Origin: Butyrivibrio sp. Su6
GTDB taxonomy: Bacteria; Bacillota; Clostridia; Lachnospirales; Lachnospiraceae
NCBI RefSeq assembly: GCF_900108105.1
Contig: NZ_FNUR01000006.1
Coordinates: 1-64,000, forward strand
Direction of reading: 5' to 3'
DNA: 64,000 nucleotides
Shown: piece after piece, positions 17,142-26,770 of the stretch
How positions within the stretch are numbered: position 1 is the first letter of the stretch
Layout: each line of letters starts with the position of its first letter
Position numbers and translations under genes: made by a program
The notes under the pieces: generated by a model
Database searches by the model: none
What the model was told of the DNA's origin: nothing
Seen by the model: the letters and a program-made list of their open reading frames with translations, nothing else

Positions 17142-18794
17142 ATGAAAAAGAAAGCATCAAAATTTTTAAGTGCTGCACTTGTACTTGCACTGACTGCAGG
17201 CATAGCTACAGGTTGTGGCAACGGGGCATCAGGCAGTGGATCAGCCAGCGTTTCAGCAGATGATCTTAGCTTCCCACTTGAGAACAAAGTTACAATCACA
17301 GGTATGATCAGCTATCCATCAGGAACTGAGTCAGAACCTAACAACAGAACAATCTTCAAAAGACTTGAAGAAGAAACCAATGTACATGTTGACTGGACAG
17401 CTATTTCAAGCGATCAGTGGGGCGATAAGATTCAGCTCAACATGGCAAACAAGAACACTCTTACAGATTTCGTTTTCAATGCAGGATTCAGCAACTCTGA
17501 TCTTATCAGATATGCAGATCAGGGCGTGATCATTCCTGTGGAAGAGTACATCGATAACTACATGCCTAATCTTAAGGCTGTATTTGACAAGTATCCTGAA
17601 TACCGCACAATGTGTGAGGATTCAGAGGGACATATCTGGGCACTTCCTTGGATCGAACAGCTTGGTTCAAACAAGACAGCTATCCAGACAGTAGGTAACA
17701 ACTTCACATACATCAACAAGAAATGGCTTGATTTCCTTGGACTTCAGACACCTACAACAGTTGATGAGTTTGAAGAAGTACTTAAGCAGTTTAAGGATCA
17801 CGCAGCAGACCTTCAGAAAGAATTTGGTATCGAAGGCGATATCATTCCTATGTCATGCATCATGAACGATCAGGATCCAAGTCTTCTTATCAACGGTTTT
17901 GGCGAAGGCTACGGCGATAACGACATAGGACAGCACATTGCAGTTACTGATGACAAGAAGGTCATCTGCACAGCTACTCAGGAAGGCTTTAAGTCTGGTA
18001 TGCAGTGGCTCCATAAGCTCTATGAAGAGGGCCTTATCGATCCTGAGTGCTTTACACAGGACTGGTCTACATATGTAGCAAAAGGAAAATCCCACAGATA
18101 CGGCGTATGCTTCACATGGGATGTTGCCAACATCGATAACCTTGAAGACTTCGTTCCACTTGCAGCTCTTCAGGCAGATACCAAGAACGTAACACCTTTA
18201 AATGCTTCATTCACATCAGGTTTTGACCGCGGCAGATGCGTTGTAACATCAAAGTGCGCTAACCCTGCATTCGTATGTGCTTGGCTTGATCTTATGTATG
18301 ATCCATTCCAGTCACCACAGAACAACTGGGGAACATATGGCGAAGACGATGAATTCGATATCTTCGAGCTTTCAACAAATGCAAATGGTGAAAAGATGCT
18401 TAAGCACGCACCTCTTGGAGATGCATCACCTGTAGAAGTTCGTGAAGCTGAGTGCGTAGGCGGACCTCTTGCAATCCTTGATGAGTACTATGGCGTATAC
18501 GTAACATGTCCTGATGATGCACAGTATCGTCTTGACTGGATAAAAGAGTACTACACAGATGACATGCACTGCCAGTATGTATATCCTAACGTATTCATGA
18601 CAGCAGATGACACAGAAAAGCTTACAACTATCCAGACAGATCTTATCAGCTACATCAACTCAAGCAGAAGTAACTTCGTAATGAACGGCCTTACAGATGC
18701 TGACTGGGATGAGTACATCAAGCAGGTCAATGCATATGGTCTTGATGAGTACCTTTCAATCTATCAGAAGTACTTTGATGAGTTCTACAAGTAA
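17142..18794 (+). CDS. Extracellular solute-binding lipoprotein (sucrose/fructan locus)
   Basis: Lipid-anchored binding protein of the importer, 550 residues. The signal KFLSAALVLALTAGIATGCG contains the lipobox ATGC at residues ~22-25, followed by a Gly/Ser linker. The mature part is LplA-like and aromatic-rich, as expected for oligosaccharide binding. It has the strongly biased codon use (CTT, GGC, AAG) of highly expressed genes in this window. Given GH32 and fructokinase downstream, sucrose or short fructans are the likely ligands; that is inference from context. Confidence 0.92.
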   Translation: MKKKASKFLSAALVLALTAGIATGCGNGASGSGSASVSADDLSFPLENKVTITGMISYPSGTESEPNNRTIFKRLEEETNVHVDWTAISSDQWGDKIQLNMANKNTLTDFVFNAGFSNSDLIRYADQGVIIPVEEYIDNYMPNLKAVFDKYPEYRTMCEDSEGHIWALPWIEQLGSNKTAIQTVGNNFTYINKKWLDFLGLQTPTTVDEFEEVLKQFKDHAADLQKEFGIEGDIIPMSCIMNDQDPSLLINGFGEGYGDNDIGQHIAVTDDKKVICTATQEGFKSGMQWLHKLYEEGLIDPECFTQDWSTYVAKGKSHRYGVCFTWDVANIDNLEDFVPLAALQADTKNVTPLNASFTSGFDRGRCVVTSKCANPAFVCAWLDLMYDPFQSPQNNWGTYGEDDEFDIFELSTNANGEKMLKHAPLGDASPVEVREAECVGGPLAILDEYYGVYVTCPDDAQYRLDWIKEYYTDDMHCQYVYPNVFMTADDTEKLTTIQTDLISYINSSRSNFVMNGLTDADWDEYIKQVNAYGLDEYLSIYQKYFDEFYK

Positions 18795-18823
18795 TTAAGA
18801 ATGTTTTTTACATTATGAAAGGC

Positions 18824-18858
18824 GAGGGGGAGGAGAATTAATTTATCCTCCCTCTTTT
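18824..18858 (+). terminator. Hairpin between binding protein and GH32 genes
   Basis: GAGGGGGAGGA pairs with TCCTCCCTC (two G bulges) and is followed by TTTT. It sits inside the operon and probably lowers transcription of the catabolic genes relative to the transporter. Confidence 0.6.
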
Positions 18859-18935
18859 ATGGAAAAAAACTGTTTACCAGATCTTTCATCAGCCGGAAAA
18901 AGAAATACAGGATTTATTTAAGTGAGGAACAAAGA

Positions 18936-20426
18936 ATGAGTGATAAATTAAACAAAGCCAGAGAATATGAAGCAAAGAAGGAAAAGATGATCCCGGAGGA
19001 GCAAAGGCCTCTTTTTCATCTTACTCCCAGATGTGGCTGGATGAATGATCCAAACGGTTTTAGCTTTTATAAAGGGGAGTATCATCTCTTTTACCAGTAT
19101 TATCCATATGATACAGTATGGGGACCTATGCACTGGGGACATGCAAAGAGTGCTGACCTTATAACATGGCAGTACCTTCCTTGTGCAATGGCACCGGATG
19201 AGCAGCATGATAAAGACGGATGCTTTTCAGGAAGTGCCATAGAGATGGAAGATGGTAAGCAGCTCCTTGTCTATACAGGTGTTGAAAAGAAAGAAGATGA
19301 AGAGGGTAATATCAGAGAAGTTCAGACTCAGTGCATTGCTCTTGGAGATGGAACAGATTACAAAAAGTATGAAAATAACCCTGTAATTGACAGCACTACT
19401 TTACCGGAGGGCGCAGGAAAGTATGATTTCAGAGACCCTAAGGTATGGAGAGAAAACGGCAAGTACTATCTTGTTGTAGGAAATAAGACAGAGGATAAAG
19501 ATGGACAGATCCTCAAGTATGTGAGCGAGGATGGGATCCATTGGAAATATGACAAACTTGTCATAAAGAATAACCGCAGATTCGGAGTGATGTGGGAATG
19601 CCCCGATTATTTTGAACTTGATGGCAAACAGCTTCTTATGACAAGTCCACAGGATATGCTTCCTGAGGAGCTGGAATTCCATAACGGTAATGGAACTTTG
19701 TGCGTAATTGGTCATTTGGATGAAAATGGTGATTACTGCGAAGAAAATTTCCAGGCAATAGACTACGGAATTGATTTTTATGCACCACAGACAATCCTTG
19801 CTGCTGACGGCAGAAGGATCATGATCGGCTGGATGCAGAACTGGGATACATGCGGTATCAGACGCGATGATTTCCCATGGTTTGGACAGATGAGCTTCCC
19901 AAGGGAAATCTGGCTTGAAAATAACAAGCTCATGCAGAGACCAGCCAGAGAAATAGAGAATTACTACGGAAAAAGAATAAGCAGACAAAACGTGCTTATA
20001 TCTGACAGCGCATCACTTTCAAGCATTGAGGGAAGATGCATAGATATGACTGTAAAGGTCAGACCAACAGGAGATGATCTTTCATATAAAAAGTTTGAGA
20101 TAAGATTTGCAGATAATGGCAAAGCTTTTTCAACCATTGAATACGATCCGGAGATGAATATTGTAAAGATTGACAGAAAACATTCCGGAAGCAGAAGGGC
20201 TATTGTCCATCAGAGAAGATGTAAAGTGGCTAATAATAAGGGACAGATTACATTAAGACTTGTCCTGGACAGATACAGCATGGAGCTGTTCATAAATGAT
20301 GGTGAGCAGGCTATGTCAATGGTCATTCTTACTGATGTGAAGGCTGAAGGAATCAGCTTTAAAGCTCAGGGAGAGCTATTGATGGATGTGACAATGCATG
20401 AACTTGTGAGGGGAAAAGATGAATAA
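18936..20426 (+). CDS. Glycoside hydrolase family 32, sucrose-6-phosphate hydrolase/beta-fructosidase
   Basis: Cytoplasmic beta-fructofuranosidase splitting sucrose, or fructose ends of short fructans. The three GH32 catalytic acids are visible: Asp38 in WMNDPNGF (nucleophile), Asp167 in FRDPKV (transition-state stabiliser) and Glu221 in WECPDY (acid/base). The five-bladed propeller spans about residues 25-340 and a C-terminal beta-sandwich the rest; length 496 is normal. There is no signal peptide, so the substrate arrives intact. Because an ABC importer rather than a PTS supplies it, unphosphorylated sucrose or kestose is more likely than sucrose-6-phosphate. The last 8 bases overlap the fructokinase start. 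Confidence 0.93.
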   Translation: MSDKLNKAREYEAKKEKMIPEEQRPLFHLTPRCGWMNDPNGFSFYKGEYHLFYQYYPYDTVWGPMHWGHAKSADLITWQYLPCAMAPDEQHDKDGCFSGSAIEMEDGKQLLVYTGVEKKEDEEGNIREVQTQCIALGDGTDYKKYENNPVIDSTTLPEGAGKYDFRDPKVWRENGKYYLVVGNKTEDKDGQILKYVSEDGIHWKYDKLVIKNNRRFGVMWECPDYFELDGKQLLMTSPQDMLPEELEFHNGNGTLCVIGHLDENGDYCEENFQAIDYGIDFYAPQTILAADGRRIMIGWMQNWDTCGIRRDDFPWFGQMSFPREIWLENNKLMQRPAREIENYYGKRISRQNVLISDSASLSSIEGRCIDMTVKVRPTGDDLSYKKFEIRFADNGKAFSTIEYDPEMNIVKIDRKHSGSRRAIVHQRRCKVANNKGQITLRLVLDRYSMELFINDGEQAMSMVILTDVKAEGISFKAQGELLMDVTMHELVRGKDE

Positions 20427-21399
20427 AAAAATAGATGTTGTTGCTCTTGGGGAACTTTTGATCGATTTTACAGGCAGTGGAGATAGTAGTCAGGGAAATC
20501 CTTTATTTGAGGCTAACCCAGGCGGAGCTCCCTGTAATGTTCTTTCAATGCTTCAAAATCTTGGAAATGACACAGCTTTTATCGGAAAAGTTGGAGATGA
20601 TTTCTTTGGGAGGCTGCTTGCTGAGAGGATAAGCAAGCAGGGCATAAGCACAAAGGGACTTACCTTTGATAAGGAGATACACACTACACTTGCCTTTGTA
20701 AATAAGCTTCCAAACGGTGACAGGGATTTTTCTTTTTACAGAAAACCCGGTGCTGATATGATGCTGAGTATTGATGATGTTCTGGCAAACAGAGCGCTTA
20801 TTGAGAGCGCAGATGTATTCCATTTTGGAACTCTTTCAATGACAGATGAGACGGTTCGAACGGCAACAGAGCTTGCTGTTGACATAGCTAAAAAAGCGGG
20901 ATGCCTCATTTCTTTTGACCCTAATTACAGAGCACCACTGTGGGAGTCGGAAGAAAAGGCGTTAAAAGCCATTGAATATGGACTAAGTAACTGCGATATC
21001 CTTAAAATATCAGATAATGAAGTAGAGCTTGTTACGGGAATATCTGATATCCAGGCAGGTGCTGAGAAGATAAAAAGAGATTTTGGCATTTCTCTTGTCT
21101 TTGCAACTCTTGGACCAAATGGCAGCATGGCTCTGTATAAAGATATGGTTGTTAAAAAAGAAGGATATCTGAATCCTGACACTATAGAAACTACAGGTGC
21201 CGGTGATACCTTCTGCGCCTGCGCAATTGACTATGTACACAAAAAAGGCATAAACAGTCTTACTAAAGAGGAGCTTTTTGAGTGCCTTGACTTTGCAAAT
21301 GCTGCAGCTTCAATAATCACAACGCGCAAAGGAGCGCTTTCCGTAATGCCTTCAAAAGAAGAGGTTGAAGCCTTCTTGGTTCGTTTTGGCAAAAAATAA
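20419..21399 (+). CDS. scrK: Fructokinase, PfkB family
   Basis: ATP-dependent phosphorylation of the fructose released by the overlapping GH32 gene. The N-terminal ribokinase signature is VVALGELLIDFTG followed by GGAPCNV, and the C-terminal signature ETTGAGDTFCACAIDYV holds the catalytic base Asp263. Length 326 is typical. The start overlaps the GH32 stop and lies just after GAGGGG. The product, fructose 6-phosphate, enters glycolysis. Ribokinase-family relatives cannot be wholly excluded, but the neighbour makes fructose the obvious substrate. Confidence 0.9.
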   Translation: MNKKIDVVALGELLIDFTGSGDSSQGNPLFEANPGGAPCNVLSMLQNLGNDTAFIGKVGDDFFGRLLAERISKQGISTKGLTFDKEIHTTLAFVNKLPNGDRDFSFYRKPGADMMLSIDDVLANRALIESADVFHFGTLSMTDETVRTATELAVDIAKKAGCLISFDPNYRAPLWESEEKALKAIEYGLSNCDILKISDNEVELVTGISDIQAGAEKIKRDFGISLVFATLGPNGSMALYKDMVVKKEGYLNPDTIETTGAGDTFCACAIDYVHKKGINSLTKEELFECLDFANAAASIITTRKGALSVMPSKEEVEAFLVRFGKK

Positions 21400-21438
21400 A
21401 GCCCCTCACGCAGGATCTTGCCTACGCAAAGGGCTTAT
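21399..21438. terminator. Weak terminator between fructokinase and chemoreceptor genes
   Basis: AAGCCC 21399-21404 and GGGCTT 21431-21436 close a 26-base loop region; the U run is poor. Confidence 0.35.
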
Positions 21439-21451
21439 TGGCTAAATTGTA

Positions 21452-23167
21452 TTACTCGTTAATTGTAAACTGTCCAATGAGATTATTAAGTGATTCAGAC
21501 TGCTCCGAAAGCTCCTGGGAAACCGCGCTTGATTCTTCAGCGGTAGCGGAGTTGTTCTGAACTACATTGGATATCATTTCTATACCTTTATCTATCTCAT
21601 CCATGCTCTGAGCCTGCTGTTCAGCAAGGTCACCGGTCTGGATGATCATCTCTGTGATCTCTTCTACGCTGTTTTGCATAGCGTCAAGAGCTTCTGTTGT
21701 TTCAGCAACAACTGAGTTACCGTTGTTGATCTCATCCATAGTATCAGCAATAAGCTGGTGAGTGTTCTTGGCAGCTTCACTTGACTGATCTGCAAGCTTT
21801 CCAATCTGATCGGCTACGACTGCAAAGCCTTTTCCTGTTTCACCTGCTCTTGCAGCCTCGATAGAAGCGTTGAGGGCAAGGAGTGAAGTCTGTTTTGCAA
21901 TGGCCTCGATGGAGTTCGTTACCTGCTCAATTTCAGCAGAAGCCTCTGTGATCCTTGTCATGGCATCTGTAACAAGATGCATCTTTCTGGCACTTGCTTC
22001 AGCATTATCTCTGACTTCTGTAGCCATTTCCTTACTCTTTTCAGCCACTTCTGCAAGCTGCTTGGTCTGCTCGTTAATAGAATTAACTGAAGCTGTGAGC
22101 TCCTCAACTGCAGCTGCCTGATCTGTAGAACCTTCTGCAAGGTCATTAGCGCCCTGTGACATGTTAACAGCGCCCTGTGAAACCTGCTGTGAAGAGTTCT
22201 TAACTTCTGAAAGAGTGCTTGAAAGATTATCAGAAATATCTGAAAGAGCTCTTCTGATGGCCTCATAGTCGCCAATATAAAGCTTTTCATTCTGAGAACC
22301 TGAAGAGAAATCACCTGAAGACATTCTCTTAAGTGTTTCATCAATATCTCTTACGATATTTTCAATAACATCGGTAGCTTCCGTGATATCATTTGCAAGT
22401 CTTCCCAGCTCATCTTCTGAATCTGTTTCAACTTTGATCTCAATTTCACCTTTGGCCATTTTGTCTGCAGCTTCTGCAATGGCATTTATCGGCTGCAGGA
22501 TGCTGTCTGTAAGAGCTTTTCTCGCCTTTAATGAGTACATTATCGCATAAACAACAACTATGAGAGATATCAAAGTCATTACAAGTACGCTGATAAGAGC
22601 GAGGATGTATGCGGAAGATGCCTGAGCTTTTGCTGAGATTCCAATTTCCTTAAAGTCTTTTACAACGACTTTTATGGCCTCATTTACAGTGCCTACATAG
22701 TAGTCATACAGATCCTGGTCTGAGGCACCGTCTGAGAACATCTGAATAAGGGTATCATCGGCCTTGTCTATATCACTTATATGCTGATAAGCAGTGGACA
22801 GATCACCTTTATATACTTTACTAAGTGTATCAAGACCATCATTCAGCTCCTGGATCTTTTCCTGAGCACCTTCAATCTGTGTCTGGATGTCATCAGCATC
22901 CTTAGCAGCAAGTGCCCACAGATAATATTTCGCCAGAGCCTGAATAGTTATTCGTACTTCACCCTGTTGAGTGTTCTGCTCGTAGTAAACCGCATATATG
23001 TTATGCAGGTTAAACAGAGCAGTAACATCGATCAGAATGATAACTACGAATATTACGATAAGATTAGTCTGAAATTTATTAAAAACCTTTTTGAATTTGT
23101 CAGCTACGGGAAGCTTCTTAAATGAGCCAGACGTAAATTCATTGTTAACTGCCGTTTTCTTAGCCAT
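21452..23167 (-). CDS. Methyl-accepting chemotaxis protein
   Basis: Transmembrane chemoreceptor of 571 residues. TM1 covers about 34-55 (LIVIFVVIILIDVTALF), an outside four-helix-bundle-like sensor 56-187, TM2 188-210, then HAMP (MAKGEIEIKVETDSEDELGR region) and the long coiled-coil signalling domain. The invariant hairpin tip is present in EAARAGETGKGFAVVADQ, followed by IGKLADQSSEAA. There is no C-terminal CheR-binding pentapeptide. AGGAGG precedes ATG 23167. Placement beside the sucrose locus hints at sugar sensing but is not evidence of it. The CheC-like gene at 54.5 kb may serve the same system. Confidence 0.93.
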   Translation of the reverse strand: MAKKTAVNNEFTSGSFKKLPVADKFKKVFNKFQTNLIVIFVVIILIDVTALFNLHNIYAVYYEQNTQQGEVRITIQALAKYYLWALAAKDADDIQTQIEGAQEKIQELNDGLDTLSKVYKGDLSTAYQHISDIDKADDTLIQMFSDGASDQDLYDYYVGTVNEAIKVVVKDFKEIGISAKAQASSAYILALISVLVMTLISLIVVVYAIMYSLKARKALTDSILQPINAIAEAADKMAKGEIEIKVETDSEDELGRLANDITEATDVIENIVRDIDETLKRMSSGDFSSGSQNEKLYIGDYEAIRRALSDISDNLSSTLSEVKNSSQQVSQGAVNMSQGANDLAEGSTDQAAAVEELTASVNSINEQTKQLAEVAEKSKEMATEVRDNAEASARKMHLVTDAMTRITEASAEIEQVTNSIEAIAKQTSLLALNASIEAARAGETGKGFAVVADQIGKLADQSSEAAKNTHQLIADTMDEINNGNSVVAETTEALDAMQNSVEEITEMIIQTGDLAEQQAQSMDEIDKGIEMISNVVQNNSATAEESSAVSQELSEQSESLNNLIGQFTINE

Positions 23168-23419
23168 GATAACCTCCTATCATTTTCCATACCTAAAAAA
23201 GGCACAAACCTTATTCTGAATGTTTTATCGACAAGATATATATAATATTTTAGTATTTAGACGTAAAAAAATACATATATATACGTGAATTTATACTTTT
23301 TTCAGATATAAGTATAGTTTATGGCAACCATAATAAATATCGATTTTACTTATATATGTTACAAGAGTACTATGAATATGCATTGAAAATGCTATTAAGA
23401 AAAAAGTGAGGGTTTAAAA

Positions 23420-24706
23420 ATGGTTAAAGCAGTAGTAGGCGCAAACTGGGGAGACGAAGGAAAAGGCAAGATCACAGATACTCTTGCAGATAATGCCGAT
23501 GTTGTTATTCGCTTTCAGGGAGGCGCTAACGCAGGCCACACTATAGTAAATGATTATGGCAAGTTTGCACTTCACACTATGCCATCAGGTGTTTTTCATT
23601 CACATATAATGAACATCATCGGAAACGGTGTAGCTTTTGATATAACAAAGTTCATGAAAGAACTTAATGAGATTACTTCAAAGGGTGTTCCAATGCCACA
23701 GATAATGATCTCAGACAGAGTTCAGGTAATGATGCCTTATCATGTACTTTTCGATACTCTTGAGGAAGCTCGTCTTGCAGGAAAGAGCTTTGGCTCAACA
23801 AAGTCAGGTATTGCTCCTTTCTATTCTGATAAGTTTGCCAAGATTGGATGGCAGATCAACGAGTTTTACCAGGATGATGAGGTTATTAAGGAAAAGATCG
23901 CAAGAATAGCTGAGATCAAAGATGTTATCTTAAAGAATCTTTATCATGCAGAACCAATCGATCAGGAAGCGCTCTTTGAGCAGATCGTAAGCTGGAGAGA
24001 GCAGGTTAAACCATATATTGGAAATGTAGCTCTTTATCTTGATCAGGCAATTAAGGAAGGAAAGACAATTCTCTTAGAGGGACAGCTTGGAACCATGAAG
24101 GATCCTGACCACGGAATCTATCCTATGGTTACATCCTCATCACCTCTTGCTGCTTACGGCGCTATCGGAGCAGGTATTCCTCCATATGAGATCAAGCAGA
24201 TCGTTACAGTATCCAAAGCTTACTCATCAGCAGTAGGAGCAGGTGCATTTGTTTCAGAGCTCTTTGGAGATGAGGCAGAAGAACTCAGAAGACGCGGTGG
24301 TGACGGCGGTGAGTACGGCGCTACTACAGGAAGACCAAGAAGAGTAGGCTGGTATGACTGCGTAGCAAGTAAATATGGCTGCAGACTTCAGGGTACAACT
24401 GATGTTGCATTCACAGTACTTGATGTGTTAGGATACCTTGATGAAATACCTGTTTGCGTAGGATATGACATTGACGGTGAAGTGACAACAGAATTCCCTG
24501 TTACACACCTTCTTGAAAAGGCTAAGCCTGTATATGAGGTACTTCCTGGCTGGAAATGCGATATCAGAGGAATAAAGAACTACGAAGACCTTCCTGAGAA
24601 CTGCAGAAAATATATTGAGTTTATCGAGGAACATATTGGATATCCGATCACTATGGTCAGCAACGGTCCTGCAAGAACAGATATAATATATCGTAAAAAA
24701 GGATGA
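23420..24706 (+). CDS. purA: Adenylosuccinate synthetase
   Basis: Converts IMP, aspartate and GTP to adenylosuccinate, the first step to AMP. The P-loop-like GANWGDEGKGKITD is at the N-terminus with the catalytic Asp in WGDEGKG, followed by RFQGGANAGHTIV (catalytic His). The signature GSTKSGIAPFYSDK lies near residue 135, and the GTP-binding region ends with VTMVSNGPARTDI-like residues at the C-terminus. Length 428 is exact for the family. The ribosome site is weak (GAGGG, 8 bases before ATG 23420). The 250-base spacer upstream is AT-rich with no clear regulatory fold. Confidence 0.96.
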   Translation: MVKAVVGANWGDEGKGKITDTLADNADVVIRFQGGANAGHTIVNDYGKFALHTMPSGVFHSHIMNIIGNGVAFDITKFMKELNEITSKGVPMPQIMISDRVQVMMPYHVLFDTLEEARLAGKSFGSTKSGIAPFYSDKFAKIGWQINEFYQDDEVIKEKIARIAEIKDVILKNLYHAEPIDQEALFEQIVSWREQVKPYIGNVALYLDQAIKEGKTILLEGQLGTMKDPDHGIYPMVTSSSPLAAYGAIGAGIPPYEIKQIVTVSKAYSSAVGAGAFVSELFGDEAEELRRRGGDGGEYGATTGRPRRVGWYDCVASKYGCRLQGTTDVAFTVLDVLGYLDEIPVCVGYDIDGEVTTEFPVTHLLEKAKPVYEVLPGWKCDIRGIKNYEDLPENCRKYIEFIEEHIGYPITMVSNGPARTDIIYRKKG

Positions 24707-24714
24707 TATTTATT

Positions 24715-25599
24715 ATGGAAAAAACTCCTAAGTTTAAGAGAGTTCTTGCACTTGCAGCACTTATTCTGATTGCTGTTTTGATAGTGGCATTTTTACTTGT
24801 GGCTTTGTTTGGCGGTCCTGAGTCAAAAGATCTTTTTATGGGCCTTGCGGGAGCTGTAGTAGCGGTGCCGATTTTGACCTGGCTTTTGATATGGTCGATT
24901 GGAGCTATCACAGGAAGACATACCATTGCTTCCCTTGATGCAATGAGCAGCAATAAAAAGCACGACAAATACGGAAATGTAATTCCTGACGGCGAAATTG
25001 ACACAATAGTATTTGATATAGGTAATGTCCTTACAGATTTTGCCTGGGATAAGTTCCTTGTATTTAAAGGCTATGATGACAAAATGGTAGAGCGTATTGC
25101 CAAGGCAACTGTTTACAGTGATGACTGGGTGGAATACGACAAGGGTAACCTTACTAATGAAGAGATAATTGCAAGGTTTGTGGAAAACGATCCTGAGATC
25201 AGGACAGATATAGAGGATTCTTTCAAAAATATCGATGGAATCATCTTGAAGCGTGAAAAGACAATTCCATGGATCAGAGCCTTAAAGGCAGCAGGTTACA
25301 AGGTTTTGTATCTTTCAAACTTTTCAAAACAGGCTCTTGAGGGATGTCCTGATGCAATGGCCTTCTTGGATGAAACAGACGGTGGAATCTTAAGCTACCG
25401 CGAGCATGTAGTAAAGCCTGACCCGGCAATCTACAACCTCCTTGTAAGCCGCTACAATCTGACTCCATCAAAGACAGTATTCATCGACGACACACCGGTC
25501 AACATCGAGGCAGCCCAAAACCTCGGCTGGAAAGGAATAATCTACCGCGATTACAATCAGGTAGTTGACGAACTTGCAACTCTTGGTGTGAAGTTCTGA
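24715..25599 (+). CDS. HAD superfamily hydrolase with N-terminal membrane anchor
   Basis: Two N-terminal hydrophobic segments (residues ~7-32 and 40-62) precede a complete HAD-IA phosphatase domain: Asp101 in VFDIGNVLTDF (nucleophile motif I), VLYLSNFS (motif II Ser), VVKPDPAIY (motif III Lys) and VFIDDTPVN (motif IV). This resembles the YihX-type sugar-phosphate phosphatases, tethered here to the membrane, which is unusual. AAGGATG places the start at ATG 24715 rather than at ATG 24703, which overlaps the purA stop. Co-transcription with purA is likely. Substrate unknown. Confidence 0.85.
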   Translation: MEKTPKFKRVLALAALILIAVLIVAFLLVALFGGPESKDLFMGLAGAVVAVPILTWLLIWSIGAITGRHTIASLDAMSSNKKHDKYGNVIPDGEIDTIVFDIGNVLTDFAWDKFLVFKGYDDKMVERIAKATVYSDDWVEYDKGNLTNEEIIARFVENDPEIRTDIEDSFKNIDGIILKREKTIPWIRALKAAGYKVLYLSNFSKQALEGCPDAMAFLDETDGGILSYREHVVKPDPAIYNLLVSRYNLTPSKTVFIDDTPVNIEAAQNLGWKGIIYRDYNQVVDELATLGVKF

Positions 25600-25604
25600 T
25601 AAAA

Positions 25605-25670
25605 AGTCACAGGGACGGTTTTTTTGACTTGTTGTGAACAATAAGTCAAAAGAACCGTCCCTGTGTGACT
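25605..25670. repeat. REP-like palindromic element between convergent genes
   Basis: AGTCACAGGGACGGTT leads a 26-base arm (25605-25630) that is nearly the reverse complement of 25643-25670, with a two-base insertion and a 12-base loop. From memory the string AGGGACGGTTCTTTTGAC is a dispersed palindromic element in many Clostridia. It may also act as a terminator for both flanking genes. Confidence 0.7.
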
Positions 25671-25680
25671 TCTTCGATAC

Positions 25681-26580
25681 TTAGGCTTGGGAAAAATTGT
25701 TTTTGATCAATTGAATGAGCTTGTCTGCGGCTATGGACAGTGAGCGTGAAGTGTCGGTGACGACGCAGATCTGGCGCTTGGGTATCATCTTATTGAAGCG
25801 AAGCTCAAAGAGGACGCCGCTGTCCAGATACTCTTTTGCGAAGTCTCTTACGACGCAGCCAACACCCAGGCTTCGAAGGGCGAACTGGACTATCATATCG
25901 CTGGTTGCGAGCTCGAATTCCGGATGAAGAGTGGTGTTGTGCTTTTCAAGGAAGGAGTGGATATAGTCCGTTGTGCTGGTTTTGCCTTCAAGGAAGATCA
26001 GGGGCATTGATTGTAGGTCTGAGAAATCAAGCATCCTGTTCTTATACGGGATAAACTTTCTTCCCGCCACAAAGGTGTCCTGAATGTCTGAGACAGGGAA
26101 AAAAGACAGATTGCTATCTTCTGTAAATGGGCTTGAAACCACGCCGAAATCAATTCGATCATCTCTTAAGTAAGAGAGCGTCTCAGGGGTCGGGCCGTTT
26201 GTTACAGTTACTTTTATACCGGGATAGAGTTCATGGAATTTTTCAAGGTAGGGCAAAAGAAAGAATCTGAGGGTCATGTCACTGGCGCCGATTCTTACCT
26301 CTCCTGCATCAAGATGAAGGAGTTGCTTTAACCTTTGCTCTCCAAGGTCGATCTGCTCATAACCTTTTTCTACATATCTATATAGAAGACTTCCCTCAGA
26401 CGTGAGCTTCATTCCCTTTGAGGTTCTTTGGAATAGTGTACATCCAAGTAGGGATTCCAACTGATGTATGGACTGGCTCACGGCAGGTTGCGATATTGAC
26501 AGCTCTTTTGCCGCAGCGGTTATACCATTATATTTGCCTACATAGTAAAAGACTTTGTAATATTCGAGATTACTTATCAT
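25681..26580 (-). CDS. LysR family transcriptional regulator
   Basis: DNA-binding regulator of 299 residues. The N-terminal winged HTH reads GITAAAKELSISQPAVSQSI, then HQLESLLGCTLFQRTSKGMK; the C-terminal two thirds form the periplasmic-binding-like effector domain (VRIGASDMTLRFFLLPYLEK onward, CysB/CysL-type). ATG 26580 lies 6 bases after AAGGAG; an ATG 15 bases upstream has no ribosome site. LysR proteins usually control a divergent neighbour, here the unknown gene at 26771. Effector and targets are unknown. Confidence 0.92.
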   Translation of the reverse strand: MISNLEYYKVFYYVGKYNGITAAAKELSISQPAVSQSIHQLESLLGCTLFQRTSKGMKLTSEGSLLYRYVEKGYEQIDLGEQRLKQLLHLDAGEVRIGASDMTLRFFLLPYLEKFHELYPGIKVTVTNGPTPETLSYLRDDRIDFGVVSSPFTEDSNLSFFPVSDIQDTFVAGRKFIPYKNRMLDFSDLQSMPLIFLEGKTSTTDYIHSFLEKHNTTLHPEFELATSDMIVQFALRSLGVGCVVRDFAKEYLDSGVLFELRFNKMIPKRQICVVTDTSRSLSIAADKLIQLIKNNFSQA

Positions 26581-26663
26581 TGCATGCTCCTTCATAAGTA
26601 TTGCTTATATCACGAGATATTATATCATCTTTTATTTTCATAATAAATTCTCATAAAATATTC

Positions 26664-26692
26664 TGTACTTTTTATGACAGCCTTGCTATAAT
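26664..26692 (+). promoter_or_regulatory. Extended -10 promoter
   Basis: TGCTATAAT gives a consensus TATAAT box at 26687-26692 with the upstream TGn extension; the -35 region (TGTACT, 26664) is poor. It would start transcription of the gene at 26771. Confidence 0.6.
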
Positions 26693-26749
26693 TTATCAAG
26701 GAATTTGGTAAAAGATTATTGAGTTTAGGCAGAGGGATGACCTTCAAAG

Positions 26750-26768
26750 CCTTTAAAGGAGCGCCTTT
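26750..26768 (+). promoter_or_regulatory. Hairpin enclosing the ribosome binding site
   Basis: The Shine-Dalgarno AAAGGAG (26755-26761) can pair with CCTTT 26764-26768 just before the ATG, or alternatively with CCTTT 26750-26754 directly upstream. Both pairings hide the site, so translation of the next gene may need opening by a factor or by temperature. This is a prediction from pairing only. Confidence 0.4.
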
Positions 26769-26770
26769 CA

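Noticed and set aside
21958-22344. Arg/Leu-rich minus-strand frame inside the chemoreceptor gene
   Set aside because: It is an off-frame shadow of the MCP signalling domain with no start signals.
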